Origin: Chrysogorgia sp. JL179-B06
Lineage: Eukaryota > Cnidaria > Anthozoa > Scleralcyonacea > Chrysogorgiidae
Assembly: GCA_035772405.1 (NCBI GenBank)
Contig: JAYKKM010000439.1
Location: forward strand, 5,222,001 to 5,286,000
Reading direction: 5' to 3'
Length of the DNA stretch: 64,000 bases
Under the pieces are notes generated by a model that did no database searches, was not told the origin of the DNA, and saw nothing but the letters and a program-made list of their open reading frames with translations. Positions 44,618 to 56,388 of the stretch are shown here, piece by piece. The translations under genes and the position numbers were made by a program. The stretch's first letter is position 1; the number at the start of each line of letters is the position of its first letter.

Positions 44618-46140
44618 TCAATAAAATTTACAGTTGAAGCAAAATAGGTATTCTAGATGGTCAATACAAGTTAGTTTTTGAAGAAAGTAATTACGGAGTT
44701 TGCGTTTAGTGGTGCATGTAGTTATTCTTAAAGAAGCATCGGAAGTAGATGCAGGTAACATCGCGAGCTGTTTACAATTAGTGTCTAAGGCGTTAAAAAG
44801 AATAGAGAGGCGCTGTAGCGAAATGTACATTTACCAAAATCAGTACGCGCGGGTTATAAGGCAGCTTAAGATCATATACGCAGGCTATAGTACGAGAGTG
44901 TTGTCGAGTGGCTGATAGGAAATTGAATTAGTACATTAAATAGAAGAAGCTTCCTTAACTTAATCAAACACTGGAATCCATTTTAGCTTGGAGAAAAGCA
45001 GAACAGAATTAGTAGAATAGTCAGCCGAGTATTTTAGCATGCAGGACTTGCTCAATTTCTTTGCTGTTTAATGTGACTGAGAGAGATTGATCAGAAATTT
45101 ATCTTAACTTTTGGAAAGAATGGATGAGCATGGCTTTGGTCTTCGATGTGTTAACCTGTTTTGTTGGGCCCAAGCTGAGAGATCATTGGCAACAAGATTG
45201 AGATTTACACGTAAATGATGAATAGAAGAGCCTGTTGTTAGTATAGTGCATTGTCGTCTGCAAACATTGTAGAATTTGAGTGTGGTAGTTGAGAAGGAAG
45301 ATCATTTACAAATAATATGAAAAGAAGTGGGTAACAGGAAGCATAGCAGACAACGTACCTTTAAAGGAAGTGCTTTGGCAGCGATTTCTAAAATAAGAAG
45401 TAAACCACTCCAACACTATAGTGGAGAAGAGCCATGACTTCTTAAGCTTAAGATACGATGGTCAACAAAATCAAAAGCCTTCTTAAAGTCAATAAGAAGA
45501 AGTCCGTTTAATAATTTTCCTCTGAAATTGGGAGAATAGAAAAGGTGGTATTTGGCGGAAGCTTAGTAGAAACAAAATTCGTAAGGTAATCCCAGTTAGG
45601 GTTACTACTGTAGAAGAATTATTAATTTTAACAGAGTCTGTGATGTTCGCAAAGTGCTCATTAAACAGGTTAGCAATAGGGTAAGGGAGCAATGTTACGG
45701 ATTATTTAACAGAGATTTTTTACTAAAGGAAATAGACAGACAGACAAGGAAGCTACCATTTATAAGTGCTTCATCCAAGAGATGATGTGGAAGAGGGTAT
45801 ATTGGAAGAGGGTTGAAGGAGGTAAAGGACTGTAGAGTGTGGAGGATGTTGTAGAAATTAAGAAATATAGCCTAGGACACTACCTATACAAGACAGAGGA
45901 AGAGTTTTTGAAGGAGGTTAAGAAAGAAAACATTTTTAAGGACGAGGAAGACCCAAAAGAAAGGAAGAAAACCATCACAAACAGAAGAAAAGAAAGGTTC
46001 CTTGAAAAATGATACATCCTGTATTTTGGAAAGGAACAAACGAGGTAAGGGATGAGAAGCAACGTGGCAATGGTTAAGGAAACAGGCGCGGCGGAAGTAT
46101 TTTAGTAATTTTTTTTGGGTCTTTTCATGCGCTTTAAGGG
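44618..46140 (-). pseudogene. Decayed non-LTR retrotransposon reverse transcriptase
   Basis: Minus-strand fragments in several frames read FNEHFANITDSVKI, then LLIDFKKAFDLVDHRILSLR (the first palm motif) and STMFADDNALYYTN (the palm YADD site, with F for Y), then an RLSILFNALD segment. The order fits a LINE in minus orientation. Many stops. Confidence 0.65.
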
Positions 46141-47325
46141 TGATCGTTGTAAAGTTAGGATCCCTATTTATACCCTCATAGAACCGACGATGACGTTATC
46201 TATTAACAAGATGCAAATAAGCTTCTAGTAATAAACAACCGTTATCGCGATTCAATGGGGCGTGGGCGCTATCGATATGGCGCTATCGATATGGGCTACA
46301 GTGTGCACAGAACGTACGGATTTTACTATGAAGGCGCCTACCTGTACAATCTACTGCCGCTATCAATCCTAAGCTTGTTGTTTAACTACCTTTAAACGTT
46401 TATCCTTTATTTGTATACTTGAACTTTTATATATATATATATTTGTATGATCTTTTTGCATGTAGACTTATACGACTCATTTGGCAAACAGTGTGTTTAC
46501 ACTGAAACGACAATCCTATATAAATATTCTGTAAATAAAAAGTATACTCTACACGTTTCCTGCGTTCTTCCTCAACTGATGCAGTATTTAACTTAAGGTG
46601 GCTCGATAGTCTAATTCATGCGAGATTGTATTTTTCCGCATAGAAATGTTTGTAAAGTTTTATACCATCAAAGTTTACCTGAGCGGAGAAATCGTGTTTC
46701 CAATAAATCCAGAAAACTAATTTGCATAAAATCTGCCGCTTATCATAAACACAATTTCTCTAGATATACAAATGCTACAAGTGTGAAACGTTTCAATAAT
46801 CAAAACCACCGCTAGAGCTCTGCAATGAACCAAAATAAAGCTCAGGTCTGCATTACAAAACCTTTTATGGGGGAAAATGGATATAGCACCTTTCAATTTG
46901 TGCACAGATGCTAAACTCGTGCTTTACAGATAAGTTTGAAAAATACATTAAAATATATCGCTTTATAGGAAAGCGTTTTGTAATTGAATTGGAAAGTTTT
47001 TATTTATTATTTTCTAATTTTTTTTCTGTAGTTTAATCATTGTATACTATATTGTTTAATTTTACTCCTAGTGTTGAAGAATAGGAAATAACAATGTTTA
47101 TTATATACCAAGAGTCAAAGTTCCCTTTGTCATTGGTCGAGAGTGTATCACGTGAAAGTGACGAAATTTAGCTGTTTCCCCCGCAATCTGAGAGGGCAAT
47201 AATATGTTGTCGACCGCTTTTACAAATAACAATATTATTTTTTAGGAACTACGTAAAGGAAATATGTCATAGAATATCTTCCGTGTTCTAGTTATAAAAG
47301 TAACCTGTAAACATAACAAAGGGGG
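46141..47325. other. Intronic stretch without recognised features
   Basis: AT-rich, with a short duplicated ggcgctatcgatat near 46270. Small ORFs here have no family signal. Confidence 0.5.
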
Positions 47326-47602
47326 TTGGTTATTGGTGTCATTGGTGTTATTGGTGTCATTGGTGTTATTGGTGTCATTGGTGTTACTGGTGTCATTGGT
47401 GTCATTGGTGTTATTGGTGTCATTGGTGTCATTGGTGTCATTGGTGTCATTGGTGTTATTGGTGTCATTGGCGTCATTGGTGTTATTGGTGTTATTGGTG
47501 TTATTGGTGTCATTGGCGTCATTGGTGTCATTGGTGTCATTGGTGTCATTGGCGTCATTGGTGTTATTGGTGTCATTGGTGTTATTGGCGTCATTGGTGT
47601 TA
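47326..47602. repeat. 9-bp minisatellite, left of the LINE
   Basis: Units of attggtgtc and attggtgtt with rare attggcgtc. It is the same array as at 50918-53101, separated by the LINE. Confidence 0.95.
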
Positions 47603-47745
47603 ATAATAATAATAATAAACTTTATTAGACACAGAATTTAAACAGTTTACACTGATTTCCATTAAGCTGTGTATGTAAATTATCCTAAACTAACTAAATA
47701 CAAAATTCAAAGATCAGAAAGATAAGCATGCAAAATAATCAAAAC

Positions 47746-49065
47746 TTATGTTGAAATATAACACCAATAGTTTCTTTTGAAACAAGTAATAGAATCAGAG
47801 TCTTTGATGATAGAAGGTAGGCTATTATAAAGTTTGGCAGCAGAGAAAATAAACGACCTATAACCAGATTTAGAAGAGATATTTGCAAGGTGTAAATTAT
47901 GCCTGTTTCTAGTATTATAGTTATGTATATCTGAGTTGCGAAGAAATATATTCTTGAGGTATGACGGGCAAAGCGCATTCAAACATCTAAATACGGTAAC
48001 ACATTTATGATATGACCATCTAGCATCAAGCGTTACCCAACTTAACTGCTTAAAAAGAGTAGCAGAACGTTCTTCCCTAGTTCTCTTCATTAAAATGATG
48101 CGAGCGCCTCTCTTTTGAAGCTTCGATAATCTATTCAGACTTGTTTGGTCAGCATTTGACCAAATAATGTCACAATAATCATATAAAGGCTGAATCAATG
48201 TGCCATGTATATACCTGGCAACATCTGTACTAAGATATTTTCTAATTCTTCTAAGTACACCTAATCTCTGTGAGATCTTAGAACTAATATAGTCAATATG
48301 ATTTTTCCAGCTGACCGAAGAGTCAAATACTAATCCTAAGTATTTAAAAGAATCAATATGCTCGAAAAAATTGGATGAAATAGATAAGAGAAGTCTAGAA
48401 ACATTAGATAAACGTTTTTTAGTTCCAAATAACATGACTTTAGACTTATTGCAGTTGACAATTAACTCATTATCGATAAACCAGGAATTTAGCTGATTAA
48501 GATCCGATTGTAAGACAGATTCAATTTTTTGTACATCTTTATGTGCAAAAAAAATAGCAGAATCGTCAGCATATAAAGCGACTTTACTCTGATGAATATT
48601 GAGCGGTAGATCATTAATAAATATTATAAATAAGAGAGGACCAAGCACAGAGCCCTGGGGAACTCCTAAAGATAAATCCATAGCATCTGACAAGGCACCA
48701 TTAACTATTACAGACTGCGTTCTATTACTTAAATAATTATCGAACCAGTTCAAAGATGATCCTCTGATACCCAAATTATTTAGTTTGTTCTTCAAGATGG
48801 CATGATTAATGGTGTCAAATGCCTTGCTTAGGTCAAGAAATACTGCTCCAATCAATTTCTTATCATCAATGTTTCTTAAGATAAAATCTGAAACATCTAA
48901 AAGGGCTGATGAAGTAGAGTGTCCTGCTCTAAAACCAGATTGAACAGGTGAGAGTAAATTGTTTTCAGTAAGATGTTTATAAATCTGTGTATGAACAGCA
49001 CGTTCGAATATTTTCATCACCACCGGAATAACTGATATCGGTCTGTAGTTATTTGGATCAGACAA
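47746..49065 (-). pseudogene. LINE reverse transcriptase domain
   Basis: An intact frame of about 440 residues: SDPNNYRPISVIPVVMKIFE, SGFRAGHSTSSALL, AVFLDLSKAFDTINH, GVPQGSVLGPLLFIIFINDL, KVALYADDSAIFF (catalytic YADD), FKYLGLVFDSS, then the C-terminal connection (RLSKLQKRGARIIL) and SAAKLYNSLP. These are CR1/L2-group motifs. The protein would start upstream in the endonuclease frame, where the sequence IVTPLHKSG precedes this ORF in frame, so the split from the endonuclease is a mutation. Confidence 0.85.
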
Positions 49066-49091
49066 CGAACCACTTTTGTGTAGAGGTGTTA

Positions 49092-50909
49092 CTATAGCAG
49101 TTTAAACAGGTTAAATATGTAGGTCAGAGGAGATGCCAGTACGTTAGCTCCGTCCTTAAGCATTCGTGTATGTATATCCTTCAATCCAGACGCTTTTTTA
49201 ACGCATAACAAGGACAGATATTTTTGTACGTTATCTATTGAAATATCCTTAAATTCAAAATCAGGAATCTCTTGACCATCAAGAACATTTGGAGTCCCGA
49301 ACAATGAATCAGATTGTTGTCTGGGATTTAACAAACGCTTAGTAATCGAAGTAAAGAACTTATTGAAAGCATTTGCTATCTCAAAGTTATCATTATAAGT
49401 ACAGCCATCAAGTTCGATGTGTTGTATAGCTGTTTTATTCTTCTTCGGAATTAATTTTCGGATAGTAGACCACAATTTACCGGGATCATTTTTATTATCT
49501 TGAAGCAAATCATTAAAGTAATGACTCTTGGCAAGTTCAATAAGTCTTGTGACTTTATTTCTTTGATTTCTATATAAGTTCCAATCCTCTTCCAATTTGT
49601 ATTTGACTGCCTTGCGTTTTGATAGATCGCGCTGTTTCATGGCTTGCCTGATTTCATCTGACATCCATTCTGGTTGTTTGCTACGTACCCTAATTTTATG
49701 CAGTGGTGCGTGTATATTCCCAATTTCTTTTATTAATAGTTCCATAATAGACCAGGCATCATCAGGACTGTCAAATAAGTAAACAATATCCCAAGGTTGA
49801 TTTCGCAAGTCAGTTAAGAAGGACGTTGATTTATAATTTTTAAAACTACGGATGTTAATCACTTTGGGCCTGGATTTGGGCACCTTGCATGATCTATTGC
49901 AATAAACTAAGTAATGGTCACTTAGTGAGAGATTCACGACACCCGAATTTGTTACGCGATGAATAGTATTTACGAAGATCAAATCGATGATTGATGAAGA
50001 ATTCGCAGTGACCCGAGTAGGTTCGTTAATCAGTTGTTTCAATCCCAAATCACTCATTAATTTCAAAAATTCCTTACCCTTTGGACAATGGATGTCACAG
50101 TTGAAATCACCAAGCAAATATACTTCAGAATCATCAAAGTCTAATAAATCCAAACAACTAAGAAATTGTTGGTAGAAATCAGCTTTGTCGGGTGGACGAT
50201 AGACAGATGCGATTAATAGAGGCCGGCTTTGTGGAAATTTTAAATTGCACAACACCATTTCAATATCCTTGTAATCACTTGATAGTAAAACACGATCAAA
50301 CAAAAGATGATCGTGTAAGTATAAAGCAGTTCCGCCGCCATTACGATTTCTATCTCGTCGTTCAATGTTGAAACCAGTAATCTCAACTTCTTCATTTGAT
50401 ATAGCTGGATCCAACCAGGTCTCACTCAAAGCTACAATGTCAACTTTATTTGTACCAACAAACTCCCGCAATTCCTCAATGTTTTTAAGCAGGCTTCTGA
50501 TATTCAAATGAACTATTTTTAAACCTTTTAGTCGTTTCAGCTGAGTAACTCCTGATATAACGGGAGAATCAAATTCGGATGAATTTGAGTCTGAATGAGA
50601 CGGACCAGGGTTCAGATCAATATCATTCGATAATAACAGGATAACGCTGAATAGGTATCTATCCAAAGAGACCGGGGTACAAGCGAAAGTTGCCACATTA
50701 CTTCGACGAACTGCTCTTGCATGATTCAGTGCTTGATAGTTTATTCGTGTAAACTTGGCCAAAACTTCCTGCCCACAACGAGAAATGGACCCAGTAGCTG
50801 ATTCATAGGAGCAATATGTACCATCAATATCAATAAAGTAAATAGAACTTGAAAGTAAACGAATTAAACAGCATAAATTGAGAGCGAGCAAGATACCTCT
50901 TACCGCCAT
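49092..50909 (-). pseudogene. LINE endonuclease and linker domain
   Basis: The ATG at 50909 starts [20 protein letters not shown], then [11 protein letters not shown], a marker of CR1-group ORF2 proteins. The APE-type nuclease follows: [49 protein letters not shown] and [10 protein letters not shown], with the catalytic Glu, Asp and His present. The linker ends [11 protein letters not shown], where about 35 bp seem to be missing before the RT frame. A longer frame continues 5' into the minisatellite only because 9-bp units keep frame. Confidence 0.82.
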
Positions 50910-50917
50910 GCCTACGA

Positions 50918-53101
50918 GAGGTGTTATTGGTGTCATTGGCGTCATTGGTGTCATTGGTGTCATTGGTGTCATTGGTGTCATTGGTGTTATTGGTGTCATT
51001 GGTGTCATTGGTGTCATTGGTGTCATTGGCGTCATTGGTGTCATTGGTGTCATTGGTGTTATTGGTGTCATTGGTGTCATTGGTGTCATTGGTGTTATTG
51101 GTGTCATTGGTGTTATTGGTGTCATTGGTGTTATTGGTGTCATTGGCGTCATTGGTGTCATTGGTGTTATTGGTGTTATTGGTGTTATTGGTGTCATTGG
51201 TGTTATTGGTGTTATTGGTGTCATTGGTGTCATTGGTGTTATTGGTGTCATTGGTGTCATTGTTATTGGTGTTATTGGTGTCATTGGTGTCATTGGTGTC
51301 ATTGGTGTTATTGGTGTCATTGGTGTTATTGGTGTTATTGGTGTTATTGGTGTCATTGGTGTCATTGGTGTCATTGGTGTTATTGGTGTCATTGGTGTCA
51401 TTGTTATTGGTGTTATTGGTGTCATTGGTGTTATTGGTGTCATTGGTGTCATTGGTGTTATTGGTGTCATTGGTGTCATTGGTGTCATTGGTGTTATTGG
51501 TGTCATTGGTGTCATTGGTGTCATTGGTGTTATTGGTGTCATTGGTGTCATTGGTGTCATTGGTGTCATTGGTGTTATTGGTGTTATTGGTGTCATTGGT
51601 GTTATTGGTGTCATTGGTGTCATTGGTGTCATTGGTGTTATTGGTGTCATTGGTGTATTGGTGTCATTGGTGTTATTGGTGTCATTGGTGTCATTGGTGT
51701 TATTGGTGTTATTGGTGTCATTGGTGTCATTGGTGTTATTTGTGTCATTGGTGTTATTGGTGTTATTGGTGTTATTGGTGTCATTGGTGTCATTGGTGTT
51801 ATTGGTGTCATTGGTGTCATTGGTGTTATTGGTGTCATTGGTGTTATTGGTGTTATTGGTGTCATTGGTGTTATTGGTGTCATTGGTGTCATTGGTGTTA
51901 TTGGTGTTATTGGTGTCATTGGTGTTATTGGTGTCATTGGTGTTATTGGTGTTATTGGTGTTATTGGTGTCATTGGTGTCATTGGTGTCATTGGTGTTAT
52001 TGGTGTCATTGGTGTTATTGGTGTCATTGGCGTCATTGGTGTCATTGGTGTTATTGGTGTCATTGGTGTCATTGGTGTTATTGGTGTCATTGGTGTCATT
52101 GGTGTTATTGGTGTCATTGGTGTTATTGGTGTTATTGGTGTCATTGGTGTTATTGGTGTCATTGGTGTCATTGGTGTTATTGGTGTTATTGGTGTCATTG
52201 GTGTTATTGGTGTCATTGGTGTTATTGGTGTTATTGGTGTTATTGGTGTCATTGGTGTCATTGGTGTTATTGGTGTCATTGGTGTCATTGGTGTTATTGG
52301 TGTCATTGGTGTTATTGGTGTTATTGGTGTCATTGGTGTCATTGGTGTTATTGGTGTCATTGGTGTCATTGGTGTCATTGGTGTTATTGGTGTTATTGGT
52401 GTCATTGGTGTTATTGGTGTCATTGGTGTTACTGGTGTTATTGGTGTCATTGGTGTTATTGGTGTTATTGGTGTCATTGGTGTTATTGGTGTCATTGGTG
52501 TTACTGGTGTTATTGGTGTCATTGGTGTTATTGGTGTTATTGGTGTCATTGGTGTTATTGGTGTCATTGGTGTTACTGGTGTTATTGGTGTCATTGGTGT
52601 TATTGGTGTTATTGGTGTCATTGGTGTTATTGGTGTCATTGGTGTTACTGGTGTTATTGGTGTCATTGGTGTTATTGGTGTTATTGGTGTCATTGGTGTT
52701 ATTGGTGTCATTGGTGTTACTGGTGTTATTGGTGTCATTGGTGTTATTGGTGTTATTGGTGTCATTGGTGTTATTGGTGTCATTGGTGTTACTGGTGTTA
52801 TTGGTGTCATTGGTGTTATTGGTGTTATTGGTGTCATTGGTGTTATTGGTGTCATTGGTGTTACTGGTGTTATTGGTGTCATTGGTGTTATTGGTGTTAT
52901 TGGTGTCATTGGTGTTATTGGTGTCATTGGTGTTACTGGTGTTATTGGTGTCATTGGTGTTATTGGTGTTATTGGTGTCATTGGTGTTATTGGTGTCATT
53001 GGTGTTACTGGTGTTATTGGTGTCATTGGTGTTATTGGTGTCATTGGTGTTATTGGTGTTATTGGTGTCATTGGTGTTATTGGTGTTATTGGTGTCAGTG
53101 T
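50918..53101. repeat. 9-bp minisatellite with 72-bp higher-order repeat
   Basis: About 240 units of attggtgt plus c or t. From about 52427 to 53075 a rare ttactggtg unit recurs every 72 bp (8 units), nine times. Open frames on both strands result from the period and are not genes. Confidence 0.95.
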
Positions 53102-53421
53102 GAGTTAACGAGTGAGTTATAATGAAATGGGAGTTATAAACCGTATACATTAAACGCATTGAAAGAATACAGTCCCAAGTATCTTGAATCAACGAGCCAG
53201 CACGAGCGCGATCTGCAAATTTAACAGTTAAAAACTATTTAAATTCCCTTTGTCAAACGCCATTGGCCATCTTTATGCGAATAGCCGATAAGATATAAAT
53301 TAAGATATTATCATCATCATTATTAATAAAATACTTGTTGACATATGCAACTGTGGTGTCGGTTATTATTGTTAGTTTAACCCTCAATCACTTTCATTTG
53401 CTAGCATTCACAAAAACTTAC

Positions 53422-53511
53422 TGTCTTGCTTTGTTCTGACTGTTTCTATTGCTTTCTTCCCGAGGTATATTGTTCTTGCTCTAATCGTTACTTCGTACAT
53501 GCTATAAGGTC
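53422..53511 (-). CDS. FN3 exon, second half of a domain, most 5' exon seen
   Basis: 30 codons between ttccag and gtaagt: GPYSMYEVTIRARTIYLGKK. Its partner exon lies upstream, beyond 53511. I find no convincing one up to 64000, so it is either missed or outside the window. Confidence 0.8.
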
Positions 53512-53898
53512 CTGGAAAAAATACAATTTAGAATTTAAAAAAGAAATAGAAAAAATGTAAAAGGAAAGCAAAAGAAAAACAAAAATTATGACATCAGAAT
53601 AAAGGAAATGAAATAAGAAATGAAGAATTAAAAATATATTGCCTAATGAATATATACCGTAATAAATTAATACCGTATATAACACTAAAAGTTTTAAATA
53701 ATTTTTTGAGTTTTAAATCGTTATTTGGCTTCCAGTTCCCAAATGGTGTACTGATTTATTTGATAATTTACTGAAAAATTAACTGACGAGAAGCGACGAT
53801 AAGCTGATCTACGAGAAAAATGAAAACTACAGTAGTCCATAGCCCTGTTAAAATATTTCTAAAAACACATACCAGGGTTTTGAAGTCCGTGAAAATGA
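53512..53898. other. Intronic non-coding stretch
   Basis: A-rich, no feature. Confidence 0.5.
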
Positions 53899-54108
53899 GT
53901 TAAAGTTTGGGTGAAGTTGCAAACAAATACCGAAATGACGTCACATAGACTATCGGTAGTAAAATTCGAAATTAAAATCAGCTATTATTTCGAAAATAAA
54001 GCATTATCGTAAGAGTTAGGGTTAGTATTAGGTGTAGGGTTAGGGTTAGGATTAGGGTTATGTTGGGGTTAGGACTATGTTTTAAATTCGGGATATTTAT
54101 ATGAAACG
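53899..54108. mobile_element. MITE of the ggtgaatttccat family, copy 3
   Basis: It shares cgaaatgacgtcacatagac, the internal ttagggttaggat stretch and actatgttttaaatt with copies 1 and 2. Ends are decayed. Confidence 0.65.
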
Positions 54109-54199
54109 TCAGCCCAAAGTTTCAGGGAAGCAAAGTACCAGCTTCGTACCCATGCGCCTGTTTTGCTTTGCGCGGGGAGAAACGCCGTGCAAACGGTCG

Positions 54200-54504
54200 G
54201 CGTTAGATCATATAGAGTTAACGTATAGTCCACGTCTTTGGGACGATGCTTTTTTAGTATAACCATAGAAAATAATCAGCCGGGGATAGGAAGACACTTA
54301 AGGCGGGGGGTTAGAAAACTCATTAGGCGGGGGGTTAGAAAACTCATTAGGAGGGGGGTAGGGATAGAAAAAAACTCATTAGGCGGGGGGTTAGAAATCT
54401 CATGGGGTTAGTGGTTATTTACATGGTTAAGTAGCGCTATGGTTATACTAAAAAAACATCGTCCCAAAGACGCGGCTGTACGTTAACTTTATATGATCTA
54501 ACGC
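54200..54504. mobile_element. 305-bp foldback element with internal G-rich repeats
   Basis: Arms of about 65 bp start gcgttagatcatatagagtt. The loop has four units of about 28 bp containing aggcggggggttagaaaact. Confidence 0.75.
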
Positions 54505-55750
54505 AGACCCGTGCAAACCGGGGTCACATCTACGCGCGCGTCACGCGGCGGGTAGCAAAATAAGCGCCTGGGTACGATATATAAAAAGTACATAAAAAAT
54601 GCAGTAGTCAGATCAAGCTTTATTTTTGGTCTCTGTGATCCTTTGCAAAACAGAAAACCGAAGCCAGCGTAGCCTCGAGTCAGCATCTTTTACACGGTGT
54701 GTAACCTTGTGATTGCCGGTGAGACAATATAGGTTCGATTCCTGTACGGGACTCAGAATAATGTTTCTGAGGAGCTTGACGATCGTCCACATATCGTCGG
54801 TGTTATATAAATGAACCCAACTTTCTTCTCAATTCTTAAAATACGGGTTTGTTTGAGATGTTATATCAAGCACTCGTAAGGGTGTTTTATCGGTTTTTGA
54901 ATAAATAATGAAACACTTTGATATAAAAATAGTCAGCTTCTCGAAGTTTAATTTTGGGTAGCTGGCTAGGCATCCGCTCCCTGCAGGTTCTAGGGCGAGC
55001 GTTCTAATCCCGCCCGGAGTAGAGAGCCATTTATTTATACGCGAATTGACAAGGCGAAAGAAATCTTTCCTGTACAGGAAATGACTCGTGCTTGCTGTTG
55101 GTGTACGAAACCTAGGCGCACCATAACAATCTTATTTAATTGAGCTCGAAATTTAAATAAGATGATAGTTCACGAGCGCGAAGCCCGAGTTAACTATTCG
55201 CCTCATAACAATTAGAGTAATCAGTAATTGTTTTAGTAAAAACTAACTTGTGTTCGTTATTTCGTCAATATTATTTCAAAAAACAAGACATAAGCATTGT
55301 TTTTGGCGAAAAACTCATCCTTTAATATAAAAAAAAAACAGTACAACATATGGACTGCTTTTTGGTAAAAGATGAAAATATTTGGCATTATTTATTAGAG
55401 AAAATGATTTTCTTTTATAATAATACAGTCTTTGGATAGTTACATTAACGTCAGGAAATTTTCTTAAAAGGAAGTGCAACCCAGTATACTCTAGGACTGG
55501 AACGATAACTCGGGATTGAATTTTGAAGCCAGTATGGAGGCTGATATGTAGGTATGCCACAGTCTTTTTTAGTAGACCGTGTGATAGAGAAATTGAATAT
55601 AGGTTGTAAAAAACAACAATAAGGCAAAAAATAAAAATATATCACGCTATTTCAAGTTTAGATTTATTGCCAGTTCGCACTATGTAATTTCAATGATGAA
55701 ATAGCCAGTAAAAGCACGAAATACAGGAAAGATTAACCCACAAATGAATG
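54505..55750. other. Non-coding stretch with tRNA-like fragments
   Basis: A B-box-like ggttcgattcc lies at about 54732 and a second tRNA-like piece at about 54960-55020 (ggctaggcatccgc, ctaatcccgcccgga). Neither folds convincingly. A hairpin with gagcgcgaagcccgagtt is at about 55165. Confidence 0.4.
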
Positions 55751-55890
55751 TTAACATTTTCGTTCACCTTACTTACCCGTTTGGTTGGTTAGGTGTAAGC
55801 TGTTGGCCGAGGGGGCCTTGGACTGGAGCGAGTAGTGGTACTTGGATTCAGGTTAAGATCCAACCAGGTGGTATCTTGAACTGACCACCC
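55751..55890. repeat. 140-bp direct repeat, copy 1
   Basis: Identical or nearly so to 56160-56299 (starts ttaacattttcgttcacctt, ends ctgaccaccc). The 409-bp offset could be a solo or mini retroelement, or a duplication. Confidence 0.85.
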
Positions 55891-55980
55891 CCTCGGGACA
55901 GGTTACACCTTCACACCAATAAATTGGTGGAAATTTGACTTACTGTTCTTTGTAGATTTGATTACAGGGAGGGATGGTGG

Positions 55981-56055
55981 GTTTGCGATTTCGTGGAGCT
56001 CTTGATAATGCGTGACACCGCTATTCAAGCAAGTGCGCTAATGAAGTGCGCAACA
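55981..56055. repeat. 75-bp segment shared with 63311-63386
   Basis: It starts tttgcgatttcgtggagctc and reappears at 63311 with one or two changes. Confidence 0.85.
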
Positions 56056-56159
56056 GTTCGTGCCAGTCTCCAGGCCTGCTCCCCTCACCACGTGCTTGCC
56101 TCGATCGTATGCGGCGCGCGGTTACCTAGCTGTTAACCTTGGTTATTGCATAACCTCAC

Positions 56160-56299
56160 TTAACATTTTCGTTCACCTTACTTACCCGTTTGGTTGGTTA
56201 GGTGTAAGCTGTTGGCCGAGGGGGCCTTGGACTGGAGCGAGTAGTGGTACTTGGATTCAGGTTAAGATCCAACCAGGTGGTATCTTGAACTGACCACCC
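56160..56299. repeat. 140-bp direct repeat, copy 2
   Basis: See 55751. The 33-bp satellite begins about 90 bp later. Confidence 0.85.
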
Positions 56300-56388
56300 A
56301 AAGTGATGCGGAGTATCACCCTTCCAAGTACCGATAAGAGCTCTTTACTGTTTACAACGAGGTTACGGTGGATGTTCCAGATGAAGTG

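Larger units (their letters stand above)
47603..50917 (-). mobile_element. Nearly full-length CR1-like LINE inserted in a minisatellite
   Basis: The element reads from about 50917 to an (ATT)n tail at 47603-47618. The same minisatellite lies on both sides. It encodes an endonuclease segment followed by a reverse transcriptase, broken by one small deletion. Target duplication cannot be read in the repeat. Confidence 0.85.

Noticed and set aside
47326..47641. CRISPR-like array
   Set aside because: Units are contiguous 9-bp repeats without spacers, in a eukaryotic genome.
50878..53122. Plus-strand frames of VIG, LVS or CHW repeats over 700 codons
   Set aside because: The same minisatellite read in other frames. 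No codon bias, start context or homology.
49092..53192. A 1366-codon minus-strand frame with long Asn-Asp-Thr repeats
   Set aside because: The first 760 codons are the 9-bp minisatellite, which stays open because 9 is a multiple of 3. Only the part from the ATG at 50909 is LINE protein.
54695..55020. Two tRNA genes
   Set aside because: Only B-box-like words. No cloverleaf can be closed.
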